A stretch of 64,000 nt of DNA from Rivularia sp. PCC 7116 (GTDB lineage: Bacteria; Cyanobacteriota; Cyanobacteriia; Cyanobacteriales; Nostocaceae). The first letter of the stretch is position 1. The number at the start of each line of letters is the position of its first letter. The stretch lies in the NCBI RefSeq assembly GCF_000316665.1, contig NC_019678.1, positions 8,527,001 to 8,591,000 of the forward strand, read 5' to 3'. The translations under genes and the position numbers were made by a program. The notes under the pieces are model-generated. The model did no database searches. It had not been told where the DNA came from and saw only the letters and a list, made by a program, of their open reading frames with translations. Of the stretch, positions 1 through 9,147 are shown in pieces.

Positions 1-245
1 ACGCTCAAGCGAAACGCTGCTTTGAAATCGTTAAACAAGCCTTACAAAATTTAAACGCCGATATTCATAACGTAACCAGAACAAGAATGTATGTCACAGA
101 CATCTCTCTTTGGGCTGAATTCGGAAAAGCACATCAAGAGTTTTTTGCTGAGAATCCTCCTGCTTCCACAATGCTGGAAGTTAATTCGCTGATAGATTCT
201 GCAATGTTAATTGAAGTTGAAGTGGATGCTGTTTGTTTAGATTAG
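1..245 (+). CDS. RidA family protein (3' end only)
   Basis: The first 245 bases hold the end of a gene entering from the left. The frame reads AQAKRCFEIVKQALQNLNAD, continues through a TRTRMYVTDI segment and ends EVEVDAVCLD before TAG. This is the C-terminal two thirds of a RidA/YjgF/UK114 protein. The R-x-R-x-Y-V-T-D-I strand and the closing IEVEV-A strand are typical of that fold. RidA proteins form trimers and deaminate reactive enamine/imine intermediates from PLP enzymes; the Arg of the TRTR segment is the likely substrate-binding arginine. The start and the N-terminal third lie outside the window, so the subfamily cannot be fixed. It converges on nadK, whose stop codon lies about 70 bases downstream. 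Confidence 0.8.
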   Translation, partial: AQAKRCFEIVKQALQNLNADIHNVTRTRMYVTDISLWAEFGKAHQEFFAENPPASTMLEVNSLIDSAMLIEVEVDAVCLD

Positions 246-312
246 TTCGTAGCTGCGCTTTATCGCCCAAACCTTAGATAGCGCTAAAGCGAAACTACAA
301 ACCTTTATACAT

Positions 313-1236
313 TTAATTAGCACTATGTTTGCTGTTATACCTAACTCTGGTGCCAGCCCAAAGCAGTTTTTCGCGCAAAACCTGATAGTACGAATAATTT
401 TCTCGTAAAATAATAAACTTAGAACGATAATCCGCCATACGTACATCTATACGATGCCCAGGCCATATGGAAGTTGCTAAAACACCATCAGTCCACAATT
501 TAGTACTTAAATCAAAATCTCCTAAAGGCCAAACACTAACCACCGAACCCGGAGGTAATACAATTGGGCGACTCGAAAGACTCATGGGACAAATGGGAGT
601 TATAGTAATGGCTTCCATTCCATCGTGCATTATCGGACCGTTTGCTGAAACAGTATAGCCAGTAGAACCGGTAGGGGTAGAAATAACTAACCCATCTCCC
701 TGATATTGATCGACGACCTCATTATCAATTTCCATTTCCAAAATTGACGTTATCATCCGGTCTGCGGAAGCGGGTTTTATACACATTTCGTTCAAAGCAA
801 GATAGTTTTCGGTTATTGGTTCCAAATCAGAACCCTGTCCCTCATAAACTGCTGCTTGCAACATCATCCGTCGCTGTACGGCATAACGGTCTTCTAAAAG
901 TCTGTCCCAAACCGATTCGGTATCCTGAAACTCTTCTACCGATTCAGTTAAAAATCCTAAATGACCTCCTACATTCACGGCCAAAATAGGAACCCCAGCC
1001 TGGGCTAAATGTCTTGCACCAGTTAGAACCGTACCATCACCACCAAGCACTATAGCTAAGTCAATTTGTTGGGTTGCCGATGCTAAAAAAACTGGATATG
1101 GATTATCCTTCGGACCGCTAGGGCCCATCAGTACATGGCATTTACGATGTTCTAACTGGCTAGCACAGATTTCAGCCCAGCGTTTGCTTTGGGGGTCTCG
1201 TGCCTTGTAGGCAATAATTACTTGCTTAAGCTCCAC
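313..1236 (-). CDS. nadK: NAD kinase
   Basis: ATP-dependent NAD kinase making NADP+ in the cytoplasm, 307 residues, normal for the family. The diagnostic GGDGT motif is at residues 65-69 (IVLGGDGTVLTGARHL), and a later STPTGSTGY segment forms the second NAD-binding loop. The start codon is 4 bases beyond the ndhE stop on the same strand, so it is very probably the last gene of the ndhA-I-G-E transcript. Cyanobacteria commonly have two NAD kinases; which of the two this is cannot be decided here. Placing an NADP-making enzyme behind NDH-1 subunits suggests co-regulation with electron transport, which is inference. Confidence 0.92.
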   Translation of the reverse strand: MELKQVIIAYKARDPQSKRWAEICASQLEHRKCHVLMGPSGPKDNPYPVFLASATQQIDLAIVLGGDGTVLTGARHLAQAGVPILAVNVGGHLGFLTESVEEFQDTESVWDRLLEDRYAVQRRMMLQAAVYEGQGSDLEPITENYLALNEMCIKPASADRMITSILEMEIDNEVVDQYQGDGLVISTPTGSTGYTVSANGPIMHDGMEAITITPICPMSLSSRPIVLPPGSVVSVWPLGDFDLSTKLWTDGVLATSIWPGHRIDVRMADYRSKFIILRENYSYYQVLREKLLWAGTRVRYNSKHSAN

Positions 1237-1240
1237 GAAA

Positions 1241-1546
1241 CTACCACTTAAGGAGATTAAACTGTTCCATATCTACAGTATCGCGATTGCGATATATTGC
1301 TAATACAATTGCTAAGCCTACTGCTGCCTCGGCTGCCGCTACAGTAATAACAAATACGGCGAAAACCTGACCTTTAATTAATGTTGAATCTAAATAATTA
1401 GAAAAAGCCATTAAATTCAAATTCACCGAATTTAGCAGCAATTCAATTGACATTAGCACCCGTACCGCATTACGGCTGGTGACAATTCCATAAATGCCGA
1501 TACAAAATAAAGCAGCAGCTAGTAATAAAAAGTACTGAAGTTGCAT
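1241..1546 (-). CDS. ndhE: NAD(P)H-quinone oxidoreductase subunit 4L (NdhE)
   Basis: NuoK-like membrane subunit of the thylakoid NDH-1 complex, 101 residues, the standard length. Three hydrophobic helices are visible (about residues 4-20, 28-50 and 60-85). The family segment [16 protein letters not shown] carries the membrane glutamate (Glu36) associated with proton pumping in NuoK proteins, and a second acidic residue lies in the [11 protein letters not shown] helix. It follows ndhG by about 80 bases of STRR-like spacer and is followed at once by nadK. Confidence 0.95.
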   Translation of the reverse strand: MQLQYFLLLAAALFCIGIYGIVTSRNAVRVLMSIELLLNSVNLNLMAFSNYLDSTLIKGQVFAVFVITVAAAEAAVGLAIVLAIYRNRDTVDMEQFNLLKW

Positions 1547-1626
1547 GATTGTTTACTATTCCTATGTTAAATCAATTATCAAATATTAATTATCACTGTT
1601 CGCTGATAACTGTTAGCTGATAACTG

Positions 1627-2232
1627 TTATTTGTCTTCACCGACTGCCGATACCAATTCTCTTGGACGTTCTGGCAATTCTAAAACAGTTTGTGGCATCT
1701 GGTCTGAAGTTTCTTGAGGAGGTAAATATTCGCGACGCGCTAATATAATTGCCCCTACCATCGCCATTAATAATAAAATGGAAGCTAATTCAAAAGGTAA
1801 CAAAAAGTCAGTAAAGAAATGCTCGCCAATTACAACTATAGAGTTTGTAACAGGAGTTGCTGTAGAAATGCTCCAAGGTGTAGCTAGAACCATTGTACTT
1901 AGAAGTGCAAACAATCCTAAACTTACTAATCCTGTTAATGCTTTCCTTACCCAAGCATTTGGCAAAGGTACAAAATTTTCTTGCTTGTTTACCAACATAA
2001 TGGCAAACAAAATCAATACATTAATCGCTCCAACATAAACTAGTAATTGGGCTGCCGCGACAAAGTCAGCATTCAGTAATAAGTACAATCCTGCAATACT
2101 AACAAATAGGCCAGCCAGCATAAAAGCAGAGTGAACTATGTTGTTAAATAGTACAACTCCTAGGGCTGCTCCAATCATCATCGCTGCCAGTATGGCAAAC
2201 GAAACTATCTGTATTCCACCCGCTAAATCCAC
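1627..2232 (-). CDS. ndhG: NAD(P)H-quinone oxidoreductase subunit 6 (NdhG)
   Basis: NuoJ-like membrane subunit of NDH-1, 201 residues. Five hydrophobic segments are visible: about 9-28, 33-52, 60-82, 96-117 and 143-165. The segment QLLVYVGAINVLILFAIMLV is the characteristic NuoJ/NdhG helix with the pi-bulge region. The tail after residue 170 (PPQETSDQMPQTV) is polar and stromal in type. It lies in the ndhA-I-G-E order. The 211 bases between ndhI and ndhG are unusually long for this operon and are filled with repeat DNA. Confidence 0.95.
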   Translation of the reverse strand: MDLAGGIQIVSFAILAAMMIGAALGVVLFNNIVHSAFMLAGLFVSIAGLYLLLNADFVAAAQLLVYVGAINVLILFAIMLVNKQENFVPLPNAWVRKALTGLVSLGLFALLSTMVLATPWSISTATPVTNSIVVIGEHFFTDFLLPFELASILLLMAMVGAIILARREYLPPQETSDQMPQTVLELPERPRELVSAVGEDK

Positions 2233-2443
2233 TTTTTTCGTCCTTCGTTGTTGATTGTTGGTTGTTAAGCAGCAAGATATCGGGGGTTTCCCCCATAAGC
2301 TACTGCTGTAAGCGTTCGCGTAGAGCGTGCGGCTCAGCTTTCTCGAAGAGTACCCAAAGGGTTAGTTGTTAGTTGTTAATTGTTAATTTCTTTTTAACTC
2401 ACAACTTCCTTACAGACGTAGCCATGCTACGTCTGTAGAACTT
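2233..2443. repeat. Palindromic and heptameric repeats inside the ndh operon
   Basis: This ndhI-ndhG spacer has no gene. It contains a short GGGGG-TTT-CCCCC hairpin near 2281-2293, a GCGTTCGCG-type block near 2310-2335, and four heptamers of GTTAGTT/GTTAATT at 2361-2388. The same hairpin (GGGGG-TCT-CCCCC, followed by CATGAG) and the same GCGTTCGCG block recur near 21187-21265, so this is a dispersed repeat family rather than operon sequence. Confidence 0.7.
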
Positions 2444-3040
2444 TTAACCTTTAACATCTTCTTTTTCTTCTTCCACAAAGTCTTCTGGGAAAGCACCTGC
2501 ACGGGGTGCATCCTCTGGTAAACCATGAGGTTCCATTACACCTTCGGGAAGATAAACTAATTCACGCAACGGCGTTACCATTGGATCGTTTGTGACTTTA
2601 TAAGGCAGACGACCTAGAGCAACGCTATCATAATTCAACTCGTGACGGTCGTAGGTAGAAAGCTCGTAGTCTTCTGTCATTGATAAACAGTTTGTCGGAC
2701 AATACTCTACACAGTTACCGCAGAATATACAAACTCCAAAATCAATACTGTAGTGATTGAGCTTTTTCTTTTTGCTGGCTTTGTTAAATTCCCAATCCAC
2801 TACGGGTAAATTAATTGGGCAAACTCTAACGCAAACCTCGCAAGCAATACACTTATCGAACTCGAAATGAATTCTACCCCGAAAGCGTTCGCTAGGAATC
2901 AGTTTTTCGTAGGGATACTGTACCGTAACGGGACGACGTTGCATGTGGTCGAAAGTAACGGCTAAACCTTGACCTATGTAACGAGTAGCTTCCCAGGTTT
3001 CTTTTCCGTAATCAACAACTTGTTTGAGGAACTTCAACAT
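2444..3040 (-). CDS. ndhI: NAD(P)H-quinone oxidoreductase subunit I (NdhI)
   Basis: Peripheral-arm ferredoxin-like subunit of NDH-1 carrying two 4Fe-4S clusters, 198 residues. Both cluster motifs are complete: [12 protein letters not shown] (about residues 64-75) and [12 protein letters not shown] (about 103-114). The N-terminus has the amphipathic helix seen in NdhI, and the last 40 residues are acidic (EEEKEDVKG), as in cyanobacterial members. A strong AAGGAG ribosome site precedes the ATG. In cyanobacteria this arm takes electrons from ferredoxin rather than NADH. It sits between ndhA and ndhG. Confidence 0.96.
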   Translation of the reverse strand: MLKFLKQVVDYGKETWEATRYIGQGLAVTFDHMQRRPVTVQYPYEKLIPSERFRGRIHFEFDKCIACEVCVRVCPINLPVVDWEFNKASKKKKLNHYSIDFGVCIFCGNCVEYCPTNCLSMTEDYELSTYDRHELNYDSVALGRLPYKVTNDPMVTPLRELVYLPEGVMEPHGLPEDAPRAGAFPEDFVEEEKEDVKG

Positions 3041-3110
3041 TGTCTCTCTCTCCTTTTACTTAAGTAAAGTTAGGAGTTAGGGGTTAAGAATTGAGAAATA
3101 TTTATTTACT

Positions 3111-3138
3111 CATAACTCATAACTCATAACTCATAACT
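3111..3138. repeat. STRR heptamer (CATAACT)4
   Basis: Four exact tandem copies of CATAACT fill most of the ndhA-ndhI spacer. Heptameric short tandem repeats are a hallmark of filamentous cyanobacterial genomes. Confidence 0.85.
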
Positions 3139-3144
3139 TTTGAT

Positions 3145-4263
3145 TCATCCACCAAAGGCAACGGGAAAAGCCAATTTCAAGGCTGCGGTTAACAGCAAAT
3201 TAACCAAACCGATGGGCAGTAAAAATTTCCAACCTAAATCTAATAGTTGGTCAATACGAACTCTTGGTACTGTCCAACGTAACAAGATTGCTAGGAATAC
3301 CAAGAAGTAGGCTTTTAGTACGGTCATTGTGATACCTAATGAAGCCGTAACTACCTGTAAAACCGGATTAACTTCACTTACTCCCAACCAACCTGCAATT
3401 AAGTTGATCGGAATCGGAAAATCCCAACCACCTAGATATAAAACAGATACCAGTAAAGCAGACAATACTAGATTTACATAGGAACTCAAGTAAAACAAAG
3501 CGAATTTCATACCAGAATATTCGGTTTGATAACCTGCTACTAGTTCCTCTTCCGCTTCTGGTAAGTCAAAAGGCATACGTTCGCATTCTGCCAGGGCTGC
3601 TATCCAGAAAATCACGAAACCTGCTGGTTGTCGCCAAACGTTCCAACCTAAAATACCGTAACCAGATTGTTGGTTGACAATATCAACTGTGCTGAGGCTA
3701 TTCGACATCATGGCAACTGCCAATACAGCCAGCGCCAAAGGAATTTCGTAGCTAATAGATTGTGCTGCTGCTCGCAACCCCCCTAAGAGAGAGTATTTGT
3801 TATTGGATGCGTAGCCAGCCATCAATAAACCAATTGGCTGGATAGAAGAAAGAGCAATCCATAAGAATACCCCCATTCCGACGTTAGTTATTAACAAATT
3901 CTGTCCAAACGGCACAATTAAATAAGACAGAAATACGGGCAAGACAACTATGATGGGACCAAGGGTAAACAACCAAGGGTCAGATTTTGAAGGTATTACG
4001 TCTTCTTTAAAGACTAACTTTAAACCATCCGCAACTGGTGCAAGCAAACCCAAAGGTCCGATAAATTCCGGACCAATCCGCTGCTGGGCTGCTGCTGAAA
4101 TTTTTCGCTCTTGCCAAACACACACTAGTACCCCTACCGTGGCACCAATGAGCATTAAAATCATAGGCAAGGGCATCCAAATGGCTTTAGCCGTACCCGC
4201 AGGCAGTCCCAAATCCATCAAACTTTGAATAAAAGTTCCTTGCAGATCAATTCCTGAATTCAT
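3145..4263 (-). CDS. ndhA: NAD(P)H-quinone oxidoreductase subunit 1 (NdhA)
   Basis: NuoH-like membrane subunit joining the peripheral arm to the membrane arm of NDH-1, 372 residues, the usual cyanobacterial length. About eight hydrophobic helices are visible. Conserved cytoplasmic-loop motifs are [21 protein letters not shown] (seen as a 21-residue block near residues 50-70) and the acidic loop [21 protein letters not shown] near residues 228-248, both diagnostic for NuoH and lining the quinone pocket. It is the first gene of the leftward ndhA-I-G-E-nadK unit. Confidence 0.96.
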   Translation of the reverse strand: MNSGIDLQGTFIQSLMDLGLPAGTAKAIWMPLPMILMLIGATVGVLVCVWQERKISAAAQQRIGPEFIGPLGLLAPVADGLKLVFKEDVIPSKSDPWLFTLGPIIVVLPVFLSYLIVPFGQNLLITNVGMGVFLWIALSSIQPIGLLMAGYASNNKYSLLGGLRAAAQSISYEIPLALAVLAVAMMSNSLSTVDIVNQQSGYGILGWNVWRQPAGFVIFWIAALAECERMPFDLPEAEEELVAGYQTEYSGMKFALFYLSSYVNLVLSALLVSVLYLGGWDFPIPINLIAGWLGVSEVNPVLQVVTASLGITMTVLKAYFLVFLAILLRWTVPRVRIDQLLDLGWKFLLPIGLVNLLLTAALKLAFPVAFGG

Positions 4264-4808
4264 CTCTATACTCTTGAAGTTAACTCAAGCCTGACACAAC
4301 CCGCGATACAGCACGGGATTCTTCATCGCTTAGGAGACAAATGACAAAATTCAGATATCTCCCAGGCCTCTACAGGTTAAATATTTTACTAAAACTTAAT
4401 CCGTAGAGCTATAGGCGGTGTCAATTGCCTTATTTACCAAAAGAGCAAAAAGCACTCTTCTGAGATTTAAACAATAAAGTATGAAAAACTACATAAAATT
4501 TTTCATCCTTTATCAATTCGCTAGTTACTTACAAATATTGACACTTATTAATAGTTGTAAAGTAATCTAACAATATCTTTACCTAAAAAAGGCAAAATTT
4601 CAGATATTTAAAATGACCATGCCTAGTATATCGTTCTAAGGCTTGCTGTTCTCTCACTCGTCCGAGAGTTTCTACTTATTTTATGGATAAAGATTCCTCA
4701 CGCTAGGGATTAAATAGGGAATGGGCAGAGGAGCAAATGGGGGAGAGCGGGGAGATAACTATTAATAATTCACTGCTCGCTCCTAATTTCCAATCCCCAA
4801 CTCCTAAT
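4264..4808. other. Intergenic region between gltA and ndhA
   Basis: This 545-base stretch has no convincing ORF. It must hold the ndhA promoter and the gltA 3' end. A small hairpin CCCG-N10-CGGG lies near 4300-4318. A purine-rich block (GGGCAGAGGAGCAAATGGGG type) near 4724-4760 resembles other polypurine blocks near 34200, 45400 and 51790. No riboswitch was recognised. Confidence 0.5.
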
Positions 4809-5948
4809 TTAAGGGCGTTCGGTTATATGCACGTAATCAACGTTGTGGCGACCATTGTAAACCTGGCTGGGACGGAAAATGCGGTTTTGCACTAACTGTT
4901 CTTTCCAGTGCGCTAACCAACCAGCGACGCGAGCCATCGCAAATACTGGCGTAAAGAAGTCTGTAGAAATTCCTAATTTTCTATACACTAACCCAGAGTA
5001 GAAGTCAACATTCGCATAAATTCCTTTATGACCGAGTTTTTCTTCTACCACTCGTTCCATTTCTTGGGCAATGTCATAATACTTGTCATACCCAACTTTT
5101 GCAAATAATTCTTCTGCTAAATTTTGCAAGATTTTCGCACGGGGGTCTTTTACCTTGTAAACGCGATGACCGAAACCCATGATTTTTGCTTTACGCTGAA
5201 TGCAGTCTAAAACGTAAGGACGGACATTTTTGGTCGAACCAATTTCTTCTAACATCCGAATGACTTCTTCGTTAGCTCCACCGTGCAAAGGACCTCCTAA
5301 AGTTCCGACTGCACTTGCAACTACCGCATAGGGGTCGGTAAGAGTTGAAGCTGTTACCCTAGCACTAAAGGTAGAAGCATTCATCGTGTGTTCGGCATGA
5401 AGTATCAAGCAGACATCAAATATCCGCGCTGCTATCGGATCTGGTTTTTCTTCATGCAGCATATACAAAAAGTTAGCAGCATAGTCTAAATCATCATGAG
5501 GACGCACGGGATCGTCACCTCGTCGCATCAAATCAAAAGCCGCTACCATTGTCGGAATACTTGCCAGCAGGCGGACGACAGCATTTCTGATATAAACCGG
5601 ATTATTCAAATCGCGCTGCGAATAAAACAAACCCAATGCTGCTGCTGAAGCTTGCAAAACATCCATTGGATGACCGCTTTCGGGAAAACACTTCATCATG
5701 TCCCGAATGCGATATTTTATTCTTCTATTTTGACGTACTTCGTCTTCAAATAATGCTAATTCTTCTTTAGACGGGAGTTCGCCCCAAATTAACAGATAAG
5801 CAGTTTCCAGAAAAGTACTCTTTTTTGCTAGTTCTTCAATTCGGATGCCACGATATTCTAGTATTCCCTTCTGCCCGTCAACATTGCTAATACTGGATTG
5901 AGCTGCGGGAACACCATCCAATCCGGGCTTAAATTCGCAAACCATCAT
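4809..5948 (-). CDS. gltA: Citrate synthase
   Basis: Condenses acetyl-CoA and oxaloacetate to citrate, the entry to the cyanobacterial TCA branch that makes 2-oxoglutarate. At 379 residues it belongs to the short, Gram-positive/archaeal-like type rather than the longer NADH-regulated type. Catalytic features are readable: LILHAEHTMNAS (His), GGPLHGGANE, and the MGFGHRVYKVKDPRAKIL block with the second catalytic His and oxaloacetate-binding Arg. The 2-methylcitrate synthase branch is a possible alternative by sequence, but the genome context (no prp genes) favours citrate synthase. The gene has its own promoter with an NtcA-type site (see 5988-6031). Two in-frame Met codons stand at the start; either could be used. 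Confidence 0.93.
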   Translation of the reverse strand: MMVCEFKPGLDGVPAAQSSISNVDGQKGILEYRGIRIEELAKKSTFLETAYLLIWGELPSKEELALFEDEVRQNRRIKYRIRDMMKCFPESGHPMDVLQASAAALGLFYSQRDLNNPVYIRNAVVRLLASIPTMVAAFDLMRRGDDPVRPHDDLDYAANFLYMLHEEKPDPIAARIFDVCLILHAEHTMNASTFSARVTASTLTDPYAVVASAVGTLGGPLHGGANEEVIRMLEEIGSTKNVRPYVLDCIQRKAKIMGFGHRVYKVKDPRAKILQNLAEELFAKVGYDKYYDIAQEMERVVEEKLGHKGIYANVDFYSGLVYRKLGISTDFFTPVFAMARVAGWLAHWKEQLVQNRIFRPSQVYNGRHNVDYVHITERP

Positions 5949-5987
5949 GGCAATACCATACGAATGTTTGAAAGATTTTATAGAGTT

Positions 5988-6031
5988 AACTTACCAGAAA
6001 GTTTTACCACCATAACAGTATCCTTTATTAC
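5988..6031 (-). promoter_or_regulatory. Candidate NtcA-activated promoter of gltA
   Basis: Reading leftward, an exact GTA-N8-TAC palindrome (GTAATAAAGGATAC, 6018-6031) is followed after 24 bases by TAAGTT, which fits TAN3T. This is the class II architecture of NtcA-activated promoters. The likely start site is about 35-40 bases before the gltA ATG. Because GTA-N8-TAC occurs by chance many times in 64 kb, the support comes from the correct spacing to the -10 box and to the gene. Confidence 0.55.
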
Positions 6032-6062
6032 AAAATAACTTTAATGAAAAGTTAGATTGCTA

Positions 6063-6557
6063 TTAAATAAAGTATCTAGGTGGTGTCAACCAAAACATTT
6101 GACAACTGCCAAAAATAGGTAAAGTTTCTGGTATTTCTATTCCTATCGTACCTGCTTTTTTTAGAACTAAGCCGTCTTTAGCTTCACCCCAGATTAAAAT
6201 TTCAGCCCAATTACTTAAGCAAGGTTCATGTCCAACTAATGCCAAACAAGCTGTAGGTGAATATTGTTTGGGTTTTAACCATTTCTCAACCCAGTCCTTA
6301 ATACTACCGTTAGGAGCAAGATAGGAACATTTTTCTAATTGCGAACTTAATTCTGTAGAAATTAAAATTTCTGCCGTTTGCTGCGCTCTCGCTAAGGGAC
6401 TCGTTAGGATCGAATCAAAACTCAAACCCAGGTCTTTGAAACGCCGAGCTACTTTTTGTGTTTTTTTGCGTCCCTGTTCTGTCAAGCTTCGGTCTTCATC
6501 TCTAATTTCACTTGTAGCTTCCTGAGCAATACCATGCCGGATTAAATATAATTCCAC
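6063..6557 (-). CDS. sixA: Phosphohistidine phosphatase SixA
   Basis: Histidine phosphatase of 164 residues that in bacteria dephosphorylates phosphohistidine on HPt or PTS proteins. The catalytic RHG is near the N-terminus (MELYLIRHGIAQEA, His8), SLTEQGRKK follows, the LTSPLARAQQTAEIL block supplies the second arginine, and the ALVGHEPCLSNW block the second histidine. It lies between gltA and a DHH phosphoesterase on the same strand, with about 80 bases of spacer to the latter, so co-transcription is possible. The targets are unknown; the large CheA/HPt kinase in this window is a conceivable but unproven partner. Confidence 0.88.
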   Translation of the reverse strand: MELYLIRHGIAQEATSEIRDEDRSLTEQGRKKTQKVARRFKDLGLSFDSILTSPLARAQQTAEILISTELSSQLEKCSYLAPNGSIKDWVEKWLKPKQYSPTACLALVGHEPCLSNWAEILIWGEAKDGLVLKKAGTIGIEIPETLPIFGSCQMFWLTPPRYFI

Positions 6558-6637
6558 AACCCTGAATTTTAGATTTTAGATTTTGAATGAATGGCGAACA
6601 GTTGATAATTCTGTAACAAGCAACTAACAACTAATAA

Positions 6638-7936
6638 TTATTCATCATCAGATGAAATGAGATTATCTTTAGGATTAACTAACTTCAACAACTTCTGTTT
6701 GATTTGAGCATCGTAAACTTCCCATTTCATTTTTGCATAAGGTGAATTTTCGTTGCTTCCGGATAAGAAACCCATTGGAATTTCAAAACCTCCAGCACTG
6801 GTACGACCACCACCAAAAAAACGACCCGCGCTGTCTTGTCCAAAAGCTTCTTTAATAAATTCATCAGGATCTAAAGTCAGTTTGTTAGTTCTTAAAGAAC
6901 CAATCACAACTTCTAACTCTTCTTCATCTTCATCGTGAACTATACCGTAAACTACTGCTGTATGAACGTTGTCTTCTGTCACTAAAAAATCAGCAGCTTG
7001 GGGGATTGCGTCTCTATCGTCGTAACGTAAGTAACCAACACCAGCTATTGAAAAATTATTTTGTACAATGCGATTTCTCAGGGAGCGTTCAATAACGTCC
7101 ATGACTCGTTTAGAACGAGTTGCTTGTAGTATTGTATTAAGCAGTTGACCATCATAAAAACGGCTTAGATAGGCTGCTGCCATAAAATCTTCTTCTCTAG
7201 CCTGCATCAGTCTATTTGTATCTGAGTGCAAGCCATGCATCAAAGCTGTGGCGCAATTCACATGTTCGCTCATGCTGCTATCTAACTGCAATAAACCTGC
7301 TTGTAGGTATTGAGTAAAAATTGTCGCAGTTGCTCTGACACCAGGACGTATATCAACAAATTCTGACTTTAAATCGCCTTGCAAATTGTGGTGATCTACA
7401 ATTACTATCAAAGGAATTCCGGCTTCTTGGATTGCATTTAGTAATGTAGAAGTCGTTCCTTGGTTATCAACCAGTACATAGCCTTGATATGATGATAGAT
7501 CGCGATTTTTTAGACTTTGTAAAGGAGTACGAGTTGCTGGCAAGTTAGTAAGTTTTACTAAAGCAATGTTTTCTTGATGGGAAAGAGTACCAGCATAAGT
7601 AATATCGCACTTAATATCATATTGCTCTGCAATCAACTGGTATGTCCAAGCAGAAGAAAGAGCATCGGGGTCTGGAAAATCTTGTAATATTATTATTTGC
7701 CGCTCGTGTTTGTGTGCTTTAAGCGTATTTAATAATTGTTCCGATTTTTGAGCAGCCAAGGTGGTAGCACGAGAAACTGCTCGACTATTGTTGCTACTGC
7801 TTGTTGCCGTAGCGACAGATTTATCAGATCGAAGCGATACTTCTAAGGCATCCGGATCGATTTCAACACTTTTCAAGGTTGGATCTAGCTGTGATTGCAA
7901 ATCTTCAACCTGCTTTTTAGAAGAATTTCTTTGCAT
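6638..7936 (-). CDS. DHH family phosphoesterase (NrnA/PAP-phosphatase-like)
   Basis: 432-residue DHH-DHHA1 phosphoesterase. Residues 1-75 are a Ser/Thr-rich low-complexity leader. Motif I is DFPDPDALSSA (Asp86 region), a GYVLVDNQG strand follows, then VDHHN with Asp181-His182-His183, and the DHHA1 part contains FGGGRTSAGGF. Such proteins degrade nanoRNA, pAp or cyclic dinucleotide products with Mn2+. An acidic patch DEDEEELEVV lies within the second domain. It differs from RecJ, which is a separate gene at 54158-56254. The exact substrate cannot be read from sequence. Confidence 0.85.
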   Translation of the reverse strand: MQRNSSKKQVEDLQSQLDPTLKSVEIDPDALEVSLRSDKSVATATSSSNNSRAVSRATTLAAQKSEQLLNTLKAHKHERQIIILQDFPDPDALSSAWTYQLIAEQYDIKCDITYAGTLSHQENIALVKLTNLPATRTPLQSLKNRDLSSYQGYVLVDNQGTTSTLLNAIQEAGIPLIVIVDHHNLQGDLKSEFVDIRPGVRATATIFTQYLQAGLLQLDSSMSEHVNCATALMHGLHSDTNRLMQAREEDFMAAAYLSRFYDGQLLNTILQATRSKRVMDVIERSLRNRIVQNNFSIAGVGYLRYDDRDAIPQAADFLVTEDNVHTAVVYGIVHDEDEEELEVVIGSLRTNKLTLDPDEFIKEAFGQDSAGRFFGGGRTSAGGFEIPMGFLSGSNENSPYAKMKWEVYDAQIKQKLLKLVNPKDNLISSDDE

Positions 7937-8649
7937 AGGGAACGTGGATTGTAGCGCGAGCGGGATAATTCAAAAGCTTTTTAGAAAACTAAATATTTTT
8001 ACCTGCTACACACTATAACTTTCGCACTCTATGTAGCAAAGTGCCAATATATAGCAATATATAAATATATTGCGACACTTTTCTGCCTCAATGAAAATAA
8101 TCTATTCTCTGAAAGTTGATGGCACAGCAGTTTTTTTTGGAAAAGCTTTTACTATTTGTATAGTATATATTAACTAAGCTATACGATATTACACTTTTTC
8201 GTACAAAGTGCCAATAGCGGGCTATGCAATAACTTTCATCGGATGTGATGCTATCTTTTTTTGCTTAAATAGGGCTACGTATCTTATGTTACGTAGCCTC
8301 TAAAATATCAATCGTTTTAAAGCAATTTAATACGAAATTTACATATGATTTAATGTTTTTCGGTAATTTAGATGCACCCTACTTGCCGTTTTGTAAACAT
8401 GATGTAAAATATTAAGGTTCATGTAGCGAAATCTGTCGGACGAAATAAATTTGTATTGAATAACCTTACATAGAACTGCTGCTGCAGTTGTTTGATGGCT
8501 ATTAATGCTAATTTATTCTGGTATTTCACTGCAAAAACTGAACGGCAATTTCCAAATTGTCGTTAATTTGATAAGCTCGGAAGCTTGCTTCACCCAAACA
8601 TCTTAATTGTGTTAAGAGAACAGAAACCTATGACCAGTTGAGAAAAAGG
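7937..8649. other. Intergenic region with small dyads
   Basis: About 710 AT-rich bases without a convincing gene. The 11-base string AAAGTGCCAAT occurs twice (8038-8048 and 8205-8215), and the second copy is the right arm of a CACTTT/AAAGTG dyad. A perfect 9-bp hairpin lies at 8273-8298 (separate entry). Confidence 0.5.
8273..8298. repeat. Perfect 9-bp hairpin
   Basis: GGCTACGTA and TACGTAGCC form a perfect 9-bp stem with an 8-base loop. No T run follows on either strand, so a simple terminator is unlikely. It may be an operator or a small repeat. Confidence 0.45.
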
Positions 8650-9147
8650 TCAAAGTCCTATTACGTATTTTTGCCATTCCTGATGCAAACCACTTTTAAG
8701 ATGCTTGCTGACCTCAAAATAAAGGCTACTGTAAGGTCGGCGCGGAGCATGATGCAATGGCATCTGAGCTTCTTTAGGCGTTCTACTCCCTTTTTTGACA
8801 TTGCAGCGAACGCAGGCAGTAACGATGTTTTCCCAGCTATCGCCTCCACGGCGCGATCGCGGGATTACATGATCGAGTGTTAAGTCATCGCCTTTATAAC
8901 CGCAGTATTGACAAGTATGACCATCGCGATGCAATATATTTCGACGAGTTAAGGGGATTTCTTTATAAGGAACGCGCACGTAATAGCGCAGTCTTATAAC
9001 GGTCGGAAGCGGGAAATCAGAGTAAATAAATTTACCGTTGTGTTCCACTCGCTCTGCTTTTCCCTTAATTAGCAAAATTGCAGCGCGTCGCCAGCTCGTT
9101 ATATTGAGCGGTTCATAAGAAGCGTTAAGGACTAAAACCTTTCCCAT
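8650..9147 (-). CDS. HNH endonuclease
   Basis: 165-residue HNH nuclease of the type widespread in cyanobacteria. The zinc-like cysteines are Cys79/Cys82 (HTCQYCGYKG) and Cys112/Cys115 (ACVRCNVKKG). The HNH catalytic core is LDHVIPRS (Asp92-His93), Asn107 in SWENIVT, and Asn116. The N-terminal 65 residues (VLNASYEPLNITSWRRA) form the conserved domain that precedes HNH in this family. The gene stands alone, with no methylase or specificity gene beside it, so a housekeeping or repair role is as likely as restriction. Confidence 0.9.
   Translation of the reverse strand: MGKVLVLNASYEPLNITSWRRAAILLIKGKAERVEHNGKFIYSDFPLPTVIRLRYYVRVPYKEIPLTRRNILHRDGHTCQYCGYKGDDLTLDHVIPRSRRGGDSWENIVTACVRCNVKKGSRTPKEAQMPLHHAPRRPYSSLYFEVSKHLKSGLHQEWQKYVIGL

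Noticed and set aside
8650-9147. HNH protein as a restriction enzyme
   Set aside because: No methylase or specificity gene is adjacent, and the family is a common stand-alone gene in cyanobacteria.
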